Under the pieces are notes generated by a model, which was not told the origin of the DNA, did no database searches, and saw nothing but the letters and a program-made list of their open reading frames with translations. This document shows, piece after piece, positions 25,923 through 35,035 of a stretch of DNA of 64,000 nt (positions are counted from its first letter, which is position 1; every line of letters begins with the position of its first letter). A program made the position numbers and the translations under genes. Source of the DNA: Paenibacillus daejeonensis DSM 15491 (GTDB taxonomy: Bacteria; Bacillota; Bacilli; Paenibacillales; Paenibacillaceae). The stretch is from assembly GCF_000378385.1 (NCBI RefSeq), contig NZ_KB899663.1, positions 289,417 to 353,416 on the forward strand. Reading direction: 5' to 3'.

Positions 25923-28199
25923 ATGGCGATGAAAGAAGCGGAACTGAGACCACGGACCGGAGCGTCAGCCGAGGGGCCATGGCGGGGCTTCGTAGAGGGC
26001 GCCTGGCAGCAGCGGATCGATGTGAAGGATTTTTTGGATCAGAATATAAAGGCATACACCGGCGATGAGTCGTTCCTCGCACCACCAACGGAGGCCACCA
26101 CAAGCCTGTGGAACCAATTGCAGCAATTAATGAAGCTGGAGCGGGAGCGCGGTGGTGTACTGGATGTGGATGTGCATACTGTCTCCTCGATCACGTCGCA
26201 TGGCCCTGGCTATATCGACAAGGAGAAGGAGCAGATTGTTGGCCTGCAGACAGATGCGCCGCTCAAGCGCTCCATTCAACCGTTCGGCGGGATCAAGATG
26301 GTGCTGGATGCCTGTAAAGCTTACGGCTATGAGCTCCCGGAGGAGCTTGTCCACCTGTTCACTGAAATCCGCAAAACGCATAACCAGGGCGTCTTTGATG
26401 TCTACACTGCGGACATGCGTAATGCGCGTAAAGCAGGAATCATCACTGGTTTGCCTGACGCCTATGGCCGTGGCCGTATTATTGGGGATTATCGGCGGGT
26501 GGCGCTCTATGGTGTGGATCGGTTGATTGCAGGCAAACGCCAGGAGTTGAAGGAGCTGGAGCGCGAACCGATGTCGGAGCCGGTGATCCGGCTGCGGGAA
26601 GAGCTCTCTGAGCAAATTCGCTCACTTGGGGAATTGAAGGCGATGGCCGCAGCCTACGGTTACGATATCTCGGAGCCGGCCACCTCTGCGAAGACGGCAT
26701 TTCAATGGTTGTATTTTGCCTATCTGGCAGCCATCAAGGAGCAGAACGGAGCAGCCATGAGTCTGGGCCGGGTATCTAGCTTCCTGGATATCTATGTGGA
26801 GCGGGATTTGAACGAAGGCGTACTGAGCGAACAAGAAGCGCAGGAGCTGATGGACCAGTTCGTCATGAAGCTGCGGATTGTCAAATTTCTGAGAACGCCG
26901 GATTACAATGAGCTGTTCAGCGGCGACCCGACCTGGGTGACAGAATCGATCGGTGGCATGGCGGAAAATGGCTCGACGCGGGTGACCCGCAGCTCGTACC
27001 GGATTCTGCATACCCTCTACAATCTGGGGCCGGCGCCGGAGCCCAATCTGACGGTACTCTGGTCGGAGCAGCTGCCGGAGCGGTTCAAGCAGTATTGTGC
27101 CAAAGTCTCCATTGAAACAAGCGCGATTCAATACGAAAATGATGACTTGATGCGTCCAATCTTCGGCGACGATTACGGCATCGCGTGTTGTGTGTCGGCG
27201 ATGCGGATCGGCAAGCAGATGCAGTTCTTCGGCGCCCGCGCCAACCTGGCCAAAGCCCTGTTATACGCGATTAACGGCGGAGTCGACGAGAAGCTGGGAC
27301 TTCAGGTCGGTCCGGTCAGAGCCCCGATCGCTGGCGAGCAGCTGGATTTTGAAGAGGTGATGGCGCGTTACGATGAGGTGCTGGATTGGCTGGCAGAGCT
27401 GTACATTCAGACGCTAAATGTCATTCACTATATGCATGACAAATACGCCTACGAGCGTCTGGAAATGGCGCTGCACGACCGCGACATCCTCCGAACCATG
27501 GCCTGCGGCATTGCCGGATTGTCAGTGGCTGCCGACTCGCTGAGTGCGATCCGCTACGCGAAGGTTCGTCCCGTCCGGGACGAGCGCGGCATCGCAGTTG
27601 ATTTCGAAATCGAAGGGGAGTACCCGCAATACGGCAACAATGACGCTCGCGTCGATGACATCGCCGTACAGCTGACAGAGTCCTTCATGGCGAAGCTGCG
27701 CAAGCATGAGACGTACCGCGATTCGCTCCCCACCATGTCGGTGCTGACCATTACATCGAATGTGGTCTATGGCAAAAAAACCGGCAGTACCCCGGATGGC
27801 CGGGGTGCGGGTGTACCTTTTGCACCAGGGGCTAATCCGATGCACGGGCGGGATAAAAAAGGCGCACTGGCCTCGCTAGCTTCCGTCGCCAAGCTGCCGT
27901 ATGACAGCTGCCAGGATGGGATTTCCAATACCTTCTCGCTGATCCCTCGGGCGCTGGGCAAGGAGCCGCAGGCTCGGGTCAGTAATTTGGTCTCGTTGCT
28001 TGACGGGTATGCCGGCAGCTCGGGACATCATCTCAATATCAACGTGTTTGACAGCGATCAACTCATTGACGCTATGGAGCATCCAGAGCAATACCCGCAG
28101 CTGACCATTCGGGTCTCGGGGTACGCCGTCAACTTCATCAAGCTAACCCGCGAGCAGCAGCTCGATGTGATCAATCGGACGTTCCACGGCAAGGTGTAA
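25923..28199 (+). CDS. pflB: Formate C-acetyltransferase (pyruvate formate-lyase)
   Basis: Glycyl-radical enzyme that splits pyruvate with CoA into acetyl-CoA and formate under anaerobic conditions. At 758 residues it has the standard length. The catalytic cysteine pair is in [14 protein letters not shown] (Cys422-Cys423) and the radical glycine is Gly733 in RVSGYAVNF. Start is the ATG at 25923, preceded by AAAGGATG. It forms an operon with the activating enzyme 19 bases downstream and shares its upstream region, including the Rex/Fnr palindrome, with divergent ackA. That places acetate and formate production under common control. No anomalies were seen in key residues. Confidence 0.97.
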   Translation: MAMKEAELRPRTGASAEGPWRGFVEGAWQQRIDVKDFLDQNIKAYTGDESFLAPPTEATTSLWNQLQQLMKLERERGGVLDVDVHTVSSITSHGPGYIDKEKEQIVGLQTDAPLKRSIQPFGGIKMVLDACKAYGYELPEELVHLFTEIRKTHNQGVFDVYTADMRNARKAGIITGLPDAYGRGRIIGDYRRVALYGVDRLIAGKRQELKELEREPMSEPVIRLREELSEQIRSLGELKAMAAAYGYDISEPATSAKTAFQWLYFAYLAAIKEQNGAAMSLGRVSSFLDIYVERDLNEGVLSEQEAQELMDQFVMKLRIVKFLRTPDYNELFSGDPTWVTESIGGMAENGSTRVTRSSYRILHTLYNLGPAPEPNLTVLWSEQLPERFKQYCAKVSIETSAIQYENDDLMRPIFGDDYGIACCVSAMRIGKQMQFFGARANLAKALLYAINGGVDEKLGLQVGPVRAPIAGEQLDFEEVMARYDEVLDWLAELYIQTLNVIHYMHDKYAYERLEMALHDRDILRTMACGIAGLSVAADSLSAIRYAKVRPVRDERGIAVDFEIEGEYPQYGNNDARVDDIAVQLTESFMAKLRKHETYRDSLPTMSVLTITSNVVYGKKTGSTPDGRGAGVPFAPGANPMHGRDKKGALASLASVAKLPYDSCQDGISNTFSLIPRALGKEPQARVSNLVSLLDGYAGSSGHHLNINVFDSDQLIDAMEHPEQYPQLTIRVSGYAVNFIKLTREQQLDVINRTFHGKV

Positions 28200-28218
28200 C
28201 GGAAAGGAGGTCAAGGTC

Positions 28219-28995
28219 ATGATGAAAGGACGAATCCACTCGATGGACACCTTCGGTACGGTGGACGGTCCGGGTATCCGGTTTGTGTTGTTCATGCAGG
28301 GCTGCGCCTTGCGTTGTCAGTTCTGCCATAATCCCGATACGTGGAGTATGGCTGGTGGTAGTGAAGTAACGGTCGAAGAGGTGCTGGCGGAGATTGAACC
28401 CTACGTTGCCTATTATCAGCGCTCGGGAGGCGGCATTACAGTCACTGGTGGTGAGCCGACGCTGCAGGCCCCTTTTGTAGCGAGACTGTTCCGCGAATGC
28501 AAACGTCGCTGGGGGCTCCATACGGCGCTGGATTCGTCCGGATTCTGTGACCCTGGCCGGGCCGCCGAGCTGCTGGACGCGACCGATCTCGTTCTGCTCG
28601 ATCTGAAGCAGATGGACGCTGGCCGCCACAAGCGGCTGACCGGCCAACGGCATGAGCGCATCCATCGTTTTGCCAGGCATCTGACGAAGATCGGCAAGCC
28701 CATCTGGATCCGCCATGTGCTGATTCCCGGCGTAACGGATGAGCCCAAGGACCTGAGGCTGCTGGGCCAATTCGTCTCGGAGCTAGGCTCGGTGGAGAAG
28801 CTGGAGCTGCTACCGTACCATCGGATGGGCGTCTTTAAATGGCAGGCGCTCGGACTTGATTATCCGCTGGAAGGCGTGCCGGAGCCTGAACCTGAGGAGG
28901 TCGAGCGAGCCAGAGCACACATTGAAGAAGGACGACATCTGGCAGGTAACTTGAACGCTGCCGAGGTCTGGGCCACTGGAACGTTTGGCAAGTGA
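28219..28995 (+). CDS. pflA: Pyruvate formate-lyase activating enzyme
   Basis: Radical-SAM enzyme (258 residues) that installs the glycyl radical on PflB. The cluster-binding motif CALRCQFC (CX3CX2C) is at about residues 31-38, preceded by the family signature HSMDTFGTVDGPGIRFV. The SAM-binding GGE motif is in TVTGGEPTLQ. Start is the ATG at 28219 after GGAAAGGAGG; a second ATG three bases on is equally possible. It directly follows pflB, and no terminator is visible after it. Confidence 0.96.
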   Translation: MMKGRIHSMDTFGTVDGPGIRFVLFMQGCALRCQFCHNPDTWSMAGGSEVTVEEVLAEIEPYVAYYQRSGGGITVTGGEPTLQAPFVARLFRECKRRWGLHTALDSSGFCDPGRAAELLDATDLVLLDLKQMDAGRHKRLTGQRHERIHRFARHLTKIGKPIWIRHVLIPGVTDEPKDLRLLGQFVSELGSVEKLELLPYHRMGVFKWQALGLDYPLEGVPEPEPEEVERARAHIEEGRHLAGNLNAAEVWATGTFGK

Positions 28996-29418
28996 GGTAA
29001 AGGTGAAGGTGAGCTAAATAACTTGAAGCGATGGACTGGCGAGATATAAGTGAATAAGGAGCGAGAATGGAAGTCGGCATTTAATATGAACCGTGATGTT
29101 CAAACCAGAACCCACAAAGTATTAAGGGAAAGACTCCCATCGAGTGGGGTTCGATAGCATACTGACCGCGAAATAACCCCTGGCAAGAGAAAAATCTTAG
29201 AGCTTATAATTAGATTCATGTTCAAGTCTATTAACTACAGATGGAACCTCTACGAAAACGAGAACTCACGAAAGTCACGAAGAACGGGACTTGCGATACT
29301 GACCTTCTTAACATGGCCACCCTACCCTCAATTAAAATATTCTTTTTCTTATGTTTAACGTGAATTACGAAAGTGAAGTCTCATAAAAACATAAAAGAGT
29401 GCCCGAATCTTTAGTAGA
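28996..29418. other. Gene-free AT-rich stretch at the left edge of the insert
   Basis: About 420 bases with no credible reading frame, promoter or hairpin. Base composition falls clearly compared with pflA, which marks the left boundary of the AT-rich insert. It may be decayed mobile-element sequence; I could not find a terminal repeat for the transposase remnant here. Confidence 0.5.
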
Positions 29419-30686
29419 ATGGTGTTTGTCGAGAACATCACCAACCAAGAGAGGAGCACCCTTAAGGTGAAGTCTACCACAAAAATCATGTCGTTGAAAA
29501 CGGAATTTTCTATGAGAAACGCAACAAATTTTGCAGGCAGTAAAGTCATTCTTGCCTTCCTTGAATCGATACGGTTTAATCAAGCGCTTCGGTCCCTTGG
29601 TCAAGCCAAAGCGATGAATGCCATCTTCCCCACACATCGGATTCTGCAGTACCTCATCATCGGCTGGCTCCTCGGCTGCGAGCGTCTCTTTCACTTCAAA
29701 TCCTTGGAGAGCGATGCCTTGGTCGCTCATGCGCTGGGCGGTCGGTTGCCGCACCACACGTTGTGATTTGCTTCGGCTAGGCAAGGCTCATGAGCAGCTG
29801 GCGCCAGCCCTTCGAACCTTAAATCTCGACCTCATCGCACCCCGGCTGCCGAAATTGTTGATCTTGGACCTGGACTCCACCGCGGAGACCGTGTTATGGC
29901 AACCAACAGGGAGCGGAAGTGGGCTACAACAGCCTCAAGCGAGGGAGAAAAAGTTTACATCCCTTGCTCGTTTATGAAGGTGCCTCGCGGATGCTGTTGA
30001 ACGCCTGCCTACGTCCCGGCAATACAAGCAGTTCGACCGATGTCCTGCCGTTCGCTCAGCAGACGTTAGCTCTGCTTGGTTCCCATCAGGTACGCTATGC
30101 TCGCTTCGACAAAGGCTTTGGAGGCGAGGACTTCTACGCCTTCTGGGAGGCACAGAAGATCGGCTATGTCGGCAAACTAAAATGGACGCCGCGTCTTCAG
30201 CAACAGGTGAAATCCTGTGAGCAGTGGACGCGATTTGTCGACGAAGAATGGATTATAGAAGGCATATCCCTTCTCTATCGAGCGACAACATGGGAGAAAA
30301 CACGCCGCGTTGCCGTCATCCGCAAGATGCCGCGCTGGGACGGGGATCAGTCACAGCTTGAACTCGACTTGCTTTGGCAGTACGAAGCCCTAGTGACGAC
30401 CGAAGCCTGGGAAGCCATCGACGTATGGCGATTCTACAACCAGCGCTGCTGCATGGAGAATTACATTAAGGAAGGCAAGAATGGCTTCGCCATCCACCGC
30501 ATTCCTACGCAGTCGTTTGCCGCCAATGAGATCGACCTGCTCTTAAAGCTGCTCGCCTACAATCTCTTTGAACGCTTCAAGCACCACTGTTGTGATCCGA
30601 TTCGTCAGTCGTACACCATCCAGCGGATGCGCCGAGAGTTTTTCCGCTCTGCCGGTACACTTTTGTATGTCATGCTCGTCAGATGA
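29419..30686 (+). pseudogene. Frameshifted IS1380-type transposase
   Basis: Three consecutive frames together read as one DDE transposase of the IS1380 family. The first (29419-29766) holds the N-terminal part with AGSKVILAFLESIRFNQALR and IIGWLLGCERLFHFKSLESD. The second holds DLLRLGKAHEQLAP and the first catalytic Asp in LILDLDSTAETV. The third (from about 29895) continues GNQQGAEVGYNSLKRGRKSL through DKGFGGEDFY and ENYIKEGKNGF to the end at 30686. One shift lies near 29760. The second is a single extra T at about 29894, whose removal restores ETVYGNQQGAEVGYN. The gene is therefore inactive unless frameshifting occurs twice, which is unlikely. Terminal inverted repeats were not recognised. 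Confidence 0.85.
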
Positions 30687-30989
30687 CCTTAAAGCTGGCT
30701 GTGTCCTTCCAAAACCAAAGGGTCTGGCGACAGATGGAGCAGAAAAGTATTTTATTGGAATGAACGTATAATCCCAACTTATGTCTTGGAAGTCCCGATC
30801 CCCCTTCATGTGGGGAGGGGGAAGGTCCAGCCTTATTTCATCTTATCTGGCTCTATATGAAAATCCCTAATCCATAATTGGGTTATATATCAAATTATGG
30901 ATTTCTCAAACCCCTGGTTTTATGGGCTCTCGTAATTTAGGTTTAATCAGAAATATCACTATGAATAAATGTCATTTGTTACAGAATAA
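30687..30989. other. Non-coding stretch with a 12-bp hairpin
   Basis: Between the transposase remnant and the 779-residue gene. AATCCATAATT at 30869 pairs with AATTATGGATT ending near 30903. In the minus direction this follows the stop of the 779-residue gene by about 90 bases and could end its transcript, although no long T-run follows. Confidence 0.45.
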
Positions 30990-33329
30990 TTATCCTTTTT
31001 GTGGATGCCCCTTCCACATTTCCAGATATTTCGATGTCTCCTTGACTCTAAATCTAAGGTTTTCAGTTGTTGAATTAATTTTAATAGCTGGAACTAGAAT
31101 TAGTATCGGCTCATATTCCGGCATCCCAAAAGGAGTTAACTGAGCACTATCTATAACATTGATTTCAGTTCCTTTGTAATCTACATATTTAATAGTATTC
31201 CTATGATACTGATCGCTCATTTCCCCTCTATAGTTAACTACTGAAGGATATAAACCTTGGTCCTCTAAAGTTCTTACAGTGGTTTCAATAGCTTTACAGC
31301 AATTTTCAAGCTCTTCAATAGAAGGGAAGTTACTCCCATTATGTTTGTGTTTTATTCTATTTCGTATATTTGAAACTTGGTTCATTTCCAAATTTCTGGT
31401 AACTTTTTTTAATATTGATATTATATTAGTTACTTCTGTGACGCTAACATCTAATAGCAATAATTTGTGCTTAAAAGGAAAATTAACTAAATTTGTTGAC
31501 TCATTAAAATGAGGCATCTGTTCCTCATTTCTCTTATAATCATCGCTTTTAGTTATATGTTCTTCACACATATTAGCCAGTATTCCGAATCCTGTTATCA
31601 AAGGGAACAGAGTATTCTTCCCATTCTGATCTAATGTTAAGACTTCGTTCGCTCCAAAAGGCCTTCCGTTTAATGTTTTTGCTAGAAAATCTAAGCCTTT
31701 ATCGAAATTATATGAGAATCTTGTTTCTATAAAATGATCTGACAATAACATCCATGAAACAAAAGACAATGAATTTTCTAATATTTCTTCTAGCGATACA
31801 AAGAAGTTTACCGCTTCGCTTCTTATAATTTCTTTATCATCTTCATCTCTTGAAGTGATTTCGGTAACTACGCTCTTAAACTTAGAATATCTTTCCCAAA
31901 ATGTTGACTGGGTAAGTGGAAAAGATTCCTGATTAAACCCAAGCTTCCATAGTATTTTTTTTATAATCCTTTCATCTTCAAGTTCGTTTTCTGGAAAGAA
32001 AAAGTAACCGTATTTAAGATAGGCAAAGCAACCTTGTATATGTTCCCTAGTATCAAGTAATAATTCATTAACGATTACTTTTGGATCTTTATCTAAAAGA
32101 TACTTATTAAGTTTTTCTAAAAAGGTCGTACCTTTAGAATGACGCAATTTCCATTCAAGCTTAGAGCGTTCTTCTGCGTATAATTCTTCAATTAGATTTC
32201 TTAATCTAGTAAAACCTATTGCTTGACCATGTATAGTTGGCATGCTTCGAATTCCTAGATGAGAACATTCAAGTGTCATTTTAAGCCAACCATATGGTCC
32301 TCTTCTCGGAAATGAGTCTCTAGTCTCGGTAATAGGAATATTTATACCACCATTTTGAATTAGATTTTCAAGACTTTCAACAATCTCCTCATCAGTAAGC
32401 AATAGTATTATTTGGAGGCACTCATTTTTCATAAGACCTTCCACAATTTCCTCGCTTGCCATCCTCCATTTATCTTTATATTTTTCTGTCATTGGCAATA
32501 ATCTGCGGATTGATTTGGAATGTTTAGTAAATAGCTCGTTTAATAATATTCTTAATTCGTCGTCTGTGAACGCATTAGCCAGTAACCAAATAATATCTTC
32601 CAAATGGAAATCTTCATGCCAATCAATTAAATCCCTCTTTGTTTCGATTTGAAGTACTAAATCTTCATTTTGTGGCCCCTCGTAATCTTTCATCTTTTCC
32701 TGAAGAAAATCCACTAAATTTCGAACTATATTGTTTCCACTTTTAAAAGTAACTACATGAAGACTATTACAAGTAGGATCAGAACAGTAAGATAAAGGAG
32801 CGTATAATGAAGAATGATGTATTCTGTTTTCTAATGATTCAAGGAAACCAAACGGACCTACTACTAAATTGTTTACTTGAAAGACTCCCGCAGGCGTATT
32901 ATCTAATAATAAGTTTGTTTCAGTATAATTTAATTCTTCATTATCAGAATGAAATTTAGTATTAAATTTTAAGTACAAATCCATACCGTATATCCATGGG
33001 AAGATGATCTTTCTTTCGCTAATATCCATTTCAAGGATTTCAAGAATTTTTGGAAGGTTTGTGCGCTTGGCATTAATCAAAGCGTCTTTGTGGAAACATA
33101 GAATTAAAAATGCGAAACAAATCTCATCTATGGTGACATCTCTAAATTCCTTTAGTATTATATTTTTCCATTTTTCTCCATAATCAGTGAGTGCTACATG
33201 CTTGCTAATTGATGGTGGTCTATAGCCTTCTTCTAAGATGCAATTACTAAGTAGATTGAATAAAGGTAATAAACCTCTAATGTCAGTTGTCTCATTTTGA
33301 TTTTCAACGATCTCCACTTTAAGACTCAT
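30990..33329 (-). CDS. Large orphan protein with HEPN-like RNase motif
   Basis: A 779-residue protein I do not recognise as a named family. No signal peptide or membrane helix is apparent; it looks soluble and mostly helical. Two local features stand out. One is a CX4CX3H cluster (Cys182, Cys187, His191) in YCSDPTCNSLH, which could bind zinc. The other is RNRIKH at 656-661, the R-N-x3-H pattern of HEPN ribonucleases, set between long helices as in HEPN folds. Codon use and base composition are strongly AT-rich, unlike the flanks. It sits alone next to a dead transposase, so horizontal transfer is likely. Start is the ATG at 33329 after GAGAGGGG. A defence or toxin-like RNA-cleaving role is a guess from motif and context. 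Confidence 0.8.
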   Translation of the reverse strand: MSLKVEIVENQNETTDIRGLLPLFNLLSNCILEEGYRPPSISKHVALTDYGEKWKNIILKEFRDVTIDEICFAFLILCFHKDALINAKRTNLPKILEILEMDISERKIIFPWIYGMDLYLKFNTKFHSDNEELNYTETNLLLDNTPAGVFQVNNLVVGPFGFLESLENRIHHSSLYAPLSYCSDPTCNSLHVVTFKSGNNIVRNLVDFLQEKMKDYEGPQNEDLVLQIETKRDLIDWHEDFHLEDIIWLLANAFTDDELRILLNELFTKHSKSIRRLLPMTEKYKDKWRMASEEIVEGLMKNECLQIILLLTDEEIVESLENLIQNGGINIPITETRDSFPRRGPYGWLKMTLECSHLGIRSMPTIHGQAIGFTRLRNLIEELYAEERSKLEWKLRHSKGTTFLEKLNKYLLDKDPKVIVNELLLDTREHIQGCFAYLKYGYFFFPENELEDERIIKKILWKLGFNQESFPLTQSTFWERYSKFKSVVTEITSRDEDDKEIIRSEAVNFFVSLEEILENSLSFVSWMLLSDHFIETRFSYNFDKGLDFLAKTLNGRPFGANEVLTLDQNGKNTLFPLITGFGILANMCEEHITKSDDYKRNEEQMPHFNESTNLVNFPFKHKLLLLDVSVTEVTNIISILKKVTRNLEMNQVSNIRNRIKHKHNGSNFPSIEELENCCKAIETTVRTLEDQGLYPSVVNYRGEMSDQYHRNTIKYVDYKGTEINVIDSAQLTPFGMPEYEPILILVPAIKINSTTENLRFRVKETSKYLEMWKGHPQKG

Positions 33330-33672
33330 GATTTACCCCTCTCGTTAATGAACATATGTAATATTATGATAACACATGTTTCTTAGAAATATAGTAAAAT
33401 TTACTACCTTTTACGTGGTGGGAAAGTATCTCGAAAGCGAGAAGATTTGAACTTCAGTTTGAAGATAGTGGCACATGAGCTTTTACAGAAATAGTTTTTG
33501 GAGTATGCAGAGTTAAAGTCTGGTGTGCAACTATTTAAATGATTTCAGGAATAGTATGAAAGAGCCATCCAAATAAAGTATGTCTGATTCTCTGAGGACG
33601 AACCTTACGTGTTTTATTTCGGGGCGTAAGGAAACTACCTTAAAATCTACGAGAAGAAACCCGTAGCCATCA
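33330..33672. other. Upstream region of the orphan gene, right edge of the insert
   Basis: AT-rich, no credible gene. On the minus strand it carries the ribosome site GAGAGGGG and AT-rich promoter-like sequence (TATCATAATATTAC about 30-45 bases before the start), but no clear -35. Composition returns to that of the chromosome at about 33660, where the LysR gene begins. Confidence 0.45.
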
Positions 33673-34869
33673 TCAAGGTGTCGGCGGCTCTTTGTGCTGG
33701 CGTACGGCGTCGAGGAATGCGCGCATCTGGGGGGACATCCAGCGTTCCGGATGGTAGCAGGCGAAGATTTGGCGAGGTGCCTGTTCGCCGGGGAGCGGGG
33801 CGTAGGCGAGGCGTCCCGCTTCAATTTCCTCGCGGATGGCCATCTGCGAGATAAAGGTGACGCTCTTGCCGAGCATGAGCGTCCGCTTGATCGTCTCCAA
33901 CGAATCCAGTTCCATACCGAGCTTCAGCTCAACCTCGTGCGTCGCCGCCCAGCGGTCAGTCATCTCCCGGGTCGTGGACTGCTGCCCATGCAGCAGGAAG
34001 GGGTACGCCGCAATGTCCTGGGGAGTAAGGTTACGTAGACCGCCAGCCCCTTCCTCGTTGTTTAGCACGAGCGCACCCGTTGAGGCTGCTGCTTGTCCCG
34101 CTGCCCCGCCCTGCGTATGCTCTGCCGCCGCTCGCTCAAGCTCACTCGTCCGCGCACCGACGGCTTTGCCAGCCGCCCCCACACGATCACCATCTCTTGC
34201 TCCGGCCATACCCACCCCCGCACGATCAACGCTTGCCCCGGCCATAGCCATCCCCGCACGATCGCCCTGCACCCCGACCTCAGCTAACTCACCTCGCGTC
34301 ACGTCCAAGCTGCCCTGCCCAGCTGCGCCAACCCCACCAGCCAGCGGATGATCAGCGGCAAAAGCCACGACCATCCGGTCCTCGCAGAGTGGCTCACAGT
34401 ACAGCTCATCGGCTTCGGCTTGTTGGGCGGCGATGAAGCCGAGGTCGATACGCCGCTCGGCGAGGAGTTGGCGGATGACCGGAGCCGTGCGGATGGTCAG
34501 CCGCACCTCGACCTGTGGGTAGGTCTCGTGGAAGTGGTGGATCCACGCGGGCAGCAGATAGGTGCCTGCGACATAGCTGGCCCCGATATGGAAGGTGCCT
34601 CGCTCCGGCGTGCGTTGCTCTGCCATTACCCGCCCGGCCTCCAGACCGAGCGAGCGGATTTGCCGGGCATAATGCAGCAGGGCTTTACCGGCACGAGTTA
34701 GCTCGTATTTGCCACCATACATCTCGAAGAGCGGTACCCCATACTGCTCCTCCAGACTTTTCATATGAAAGGTAACCGTCGGTTGTTTGACGCCCAGGGC
34801 GCCAGCGACTGCGGTTATTTTTTTGTGCCGATCGAGCAGAACGAGGATGTCCAGCTTGATAAATTGCAA
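33673..34869 (-). CDS. LysR-family regulator with low-complexity insertion
   Basis: Transcription regulator, 398 residues instead of the usual ~300. The N-terminal winged helix-turn-helix (residues 1-60, VAGALGVKQPTVTFHMKSLE) and the effector domain (from about 90) are normal up to DHPLAGG at about 178. Residues ~178-278 are then a Gly/Ala/Asp/Arg-rich insertion with an approximate 11-12 residue repeat (DRAGMAMAGAS, DRAGVGMAGAR, DGDRVGAAGK). The effector domain resumes at LRNLTPQDIAAYPF. Start is a TTG at 34869 behind GGAGGCG. It is divergent from the ABC importer at 35036, and an ATAG-N7-CTAT LysR box lies between them. It probably controls that operon. The insertion falls in a surface loop between strands, judging from family alignments. 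Confidence 0.88.
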   Translation of the reverse strand: MQFIKLDILVLLDRHKKITAVAGALGVKQPTVTFHMKSLEEQYGVPLFEMYGGKYELTRAGKALLHYARQIRSLGLEAGRVMAEQRTPERGTFHIGASYVAGTYLLPAWIHHFHETYPQVEVRLTIRTAPVIRQLLAERRIDLGFIAAQQAEADELYCEPLCEDRMVVAFAADHPLAGGVGAAGQGSLDVTRGELAEVGVQGDRAGMAMAGASVDRAGVGMAGARDGDRVGAAGKAVGARTSELERAAAEHTQGGAAGQAAASTGALVLNNEEGAGGLRNLTPQDIAAYPFLLHGQQSTTREMTDRWAATHEVELKLGMELDSLETIKRTLMLGKSVTFISQMAIREEIEAGRLAYAPLPGEQAPRQIFACYHPERWMSPQMRAFLDAVRQHKEPPTP

Positions 34870-34906
34870 CGGGAATCGCCTCCGAAAGCTGATATTACCC
34901 TGGAGT

Positions 34907-34957
34907 ATAGATTAAATCTATGCAGATGTATAGATTGTAATAGTTTATTTAATAAAC
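34907..34957. promoter_or_regulatory. LysR box and second palindrome in the divergent promoter
   Basis: ATAGATTAAATCTAT (34907-34921) is a perfect ATAG-N7-CTAT palindrome fitting the LysR T-N11-A rule. A further ATAGATT half-site follows at 34930. GTTTATTTAATAAAC (34943-34957) is another perfect dyad around a central T. Together they look like the recognition and activation sites of the divergent LysR regulator, about 80-130 bases before the importer start. Confidence 0.7.
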
Positions 34958-35035
34958 ACTTAACACTACGAAAATATAAAGCAGATGTTTGGGGATTATG
35001 CTGTAATCAGCAAATACGAGAGGGGAGTGGAGCAC

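Noticed and set aside
29140-29170. GGGGTTCGATAGC as a tRNA T-arm
   Set aside because: No acceptor stem or anticodon arm can be formed around it.
29081-29330. Possible group II intron or RNA gene remnant upstream of the transposase
   Set aside because: A few short hairpin-like stretches, but no conserved intron domain V or known RNA fold could be recognised.
29330-30850. Terminal inverted repeats of the IS1380-type element
   Set aside because: Compared sequence around both ends by eye and found no convincing match, so element boundaries are left open.
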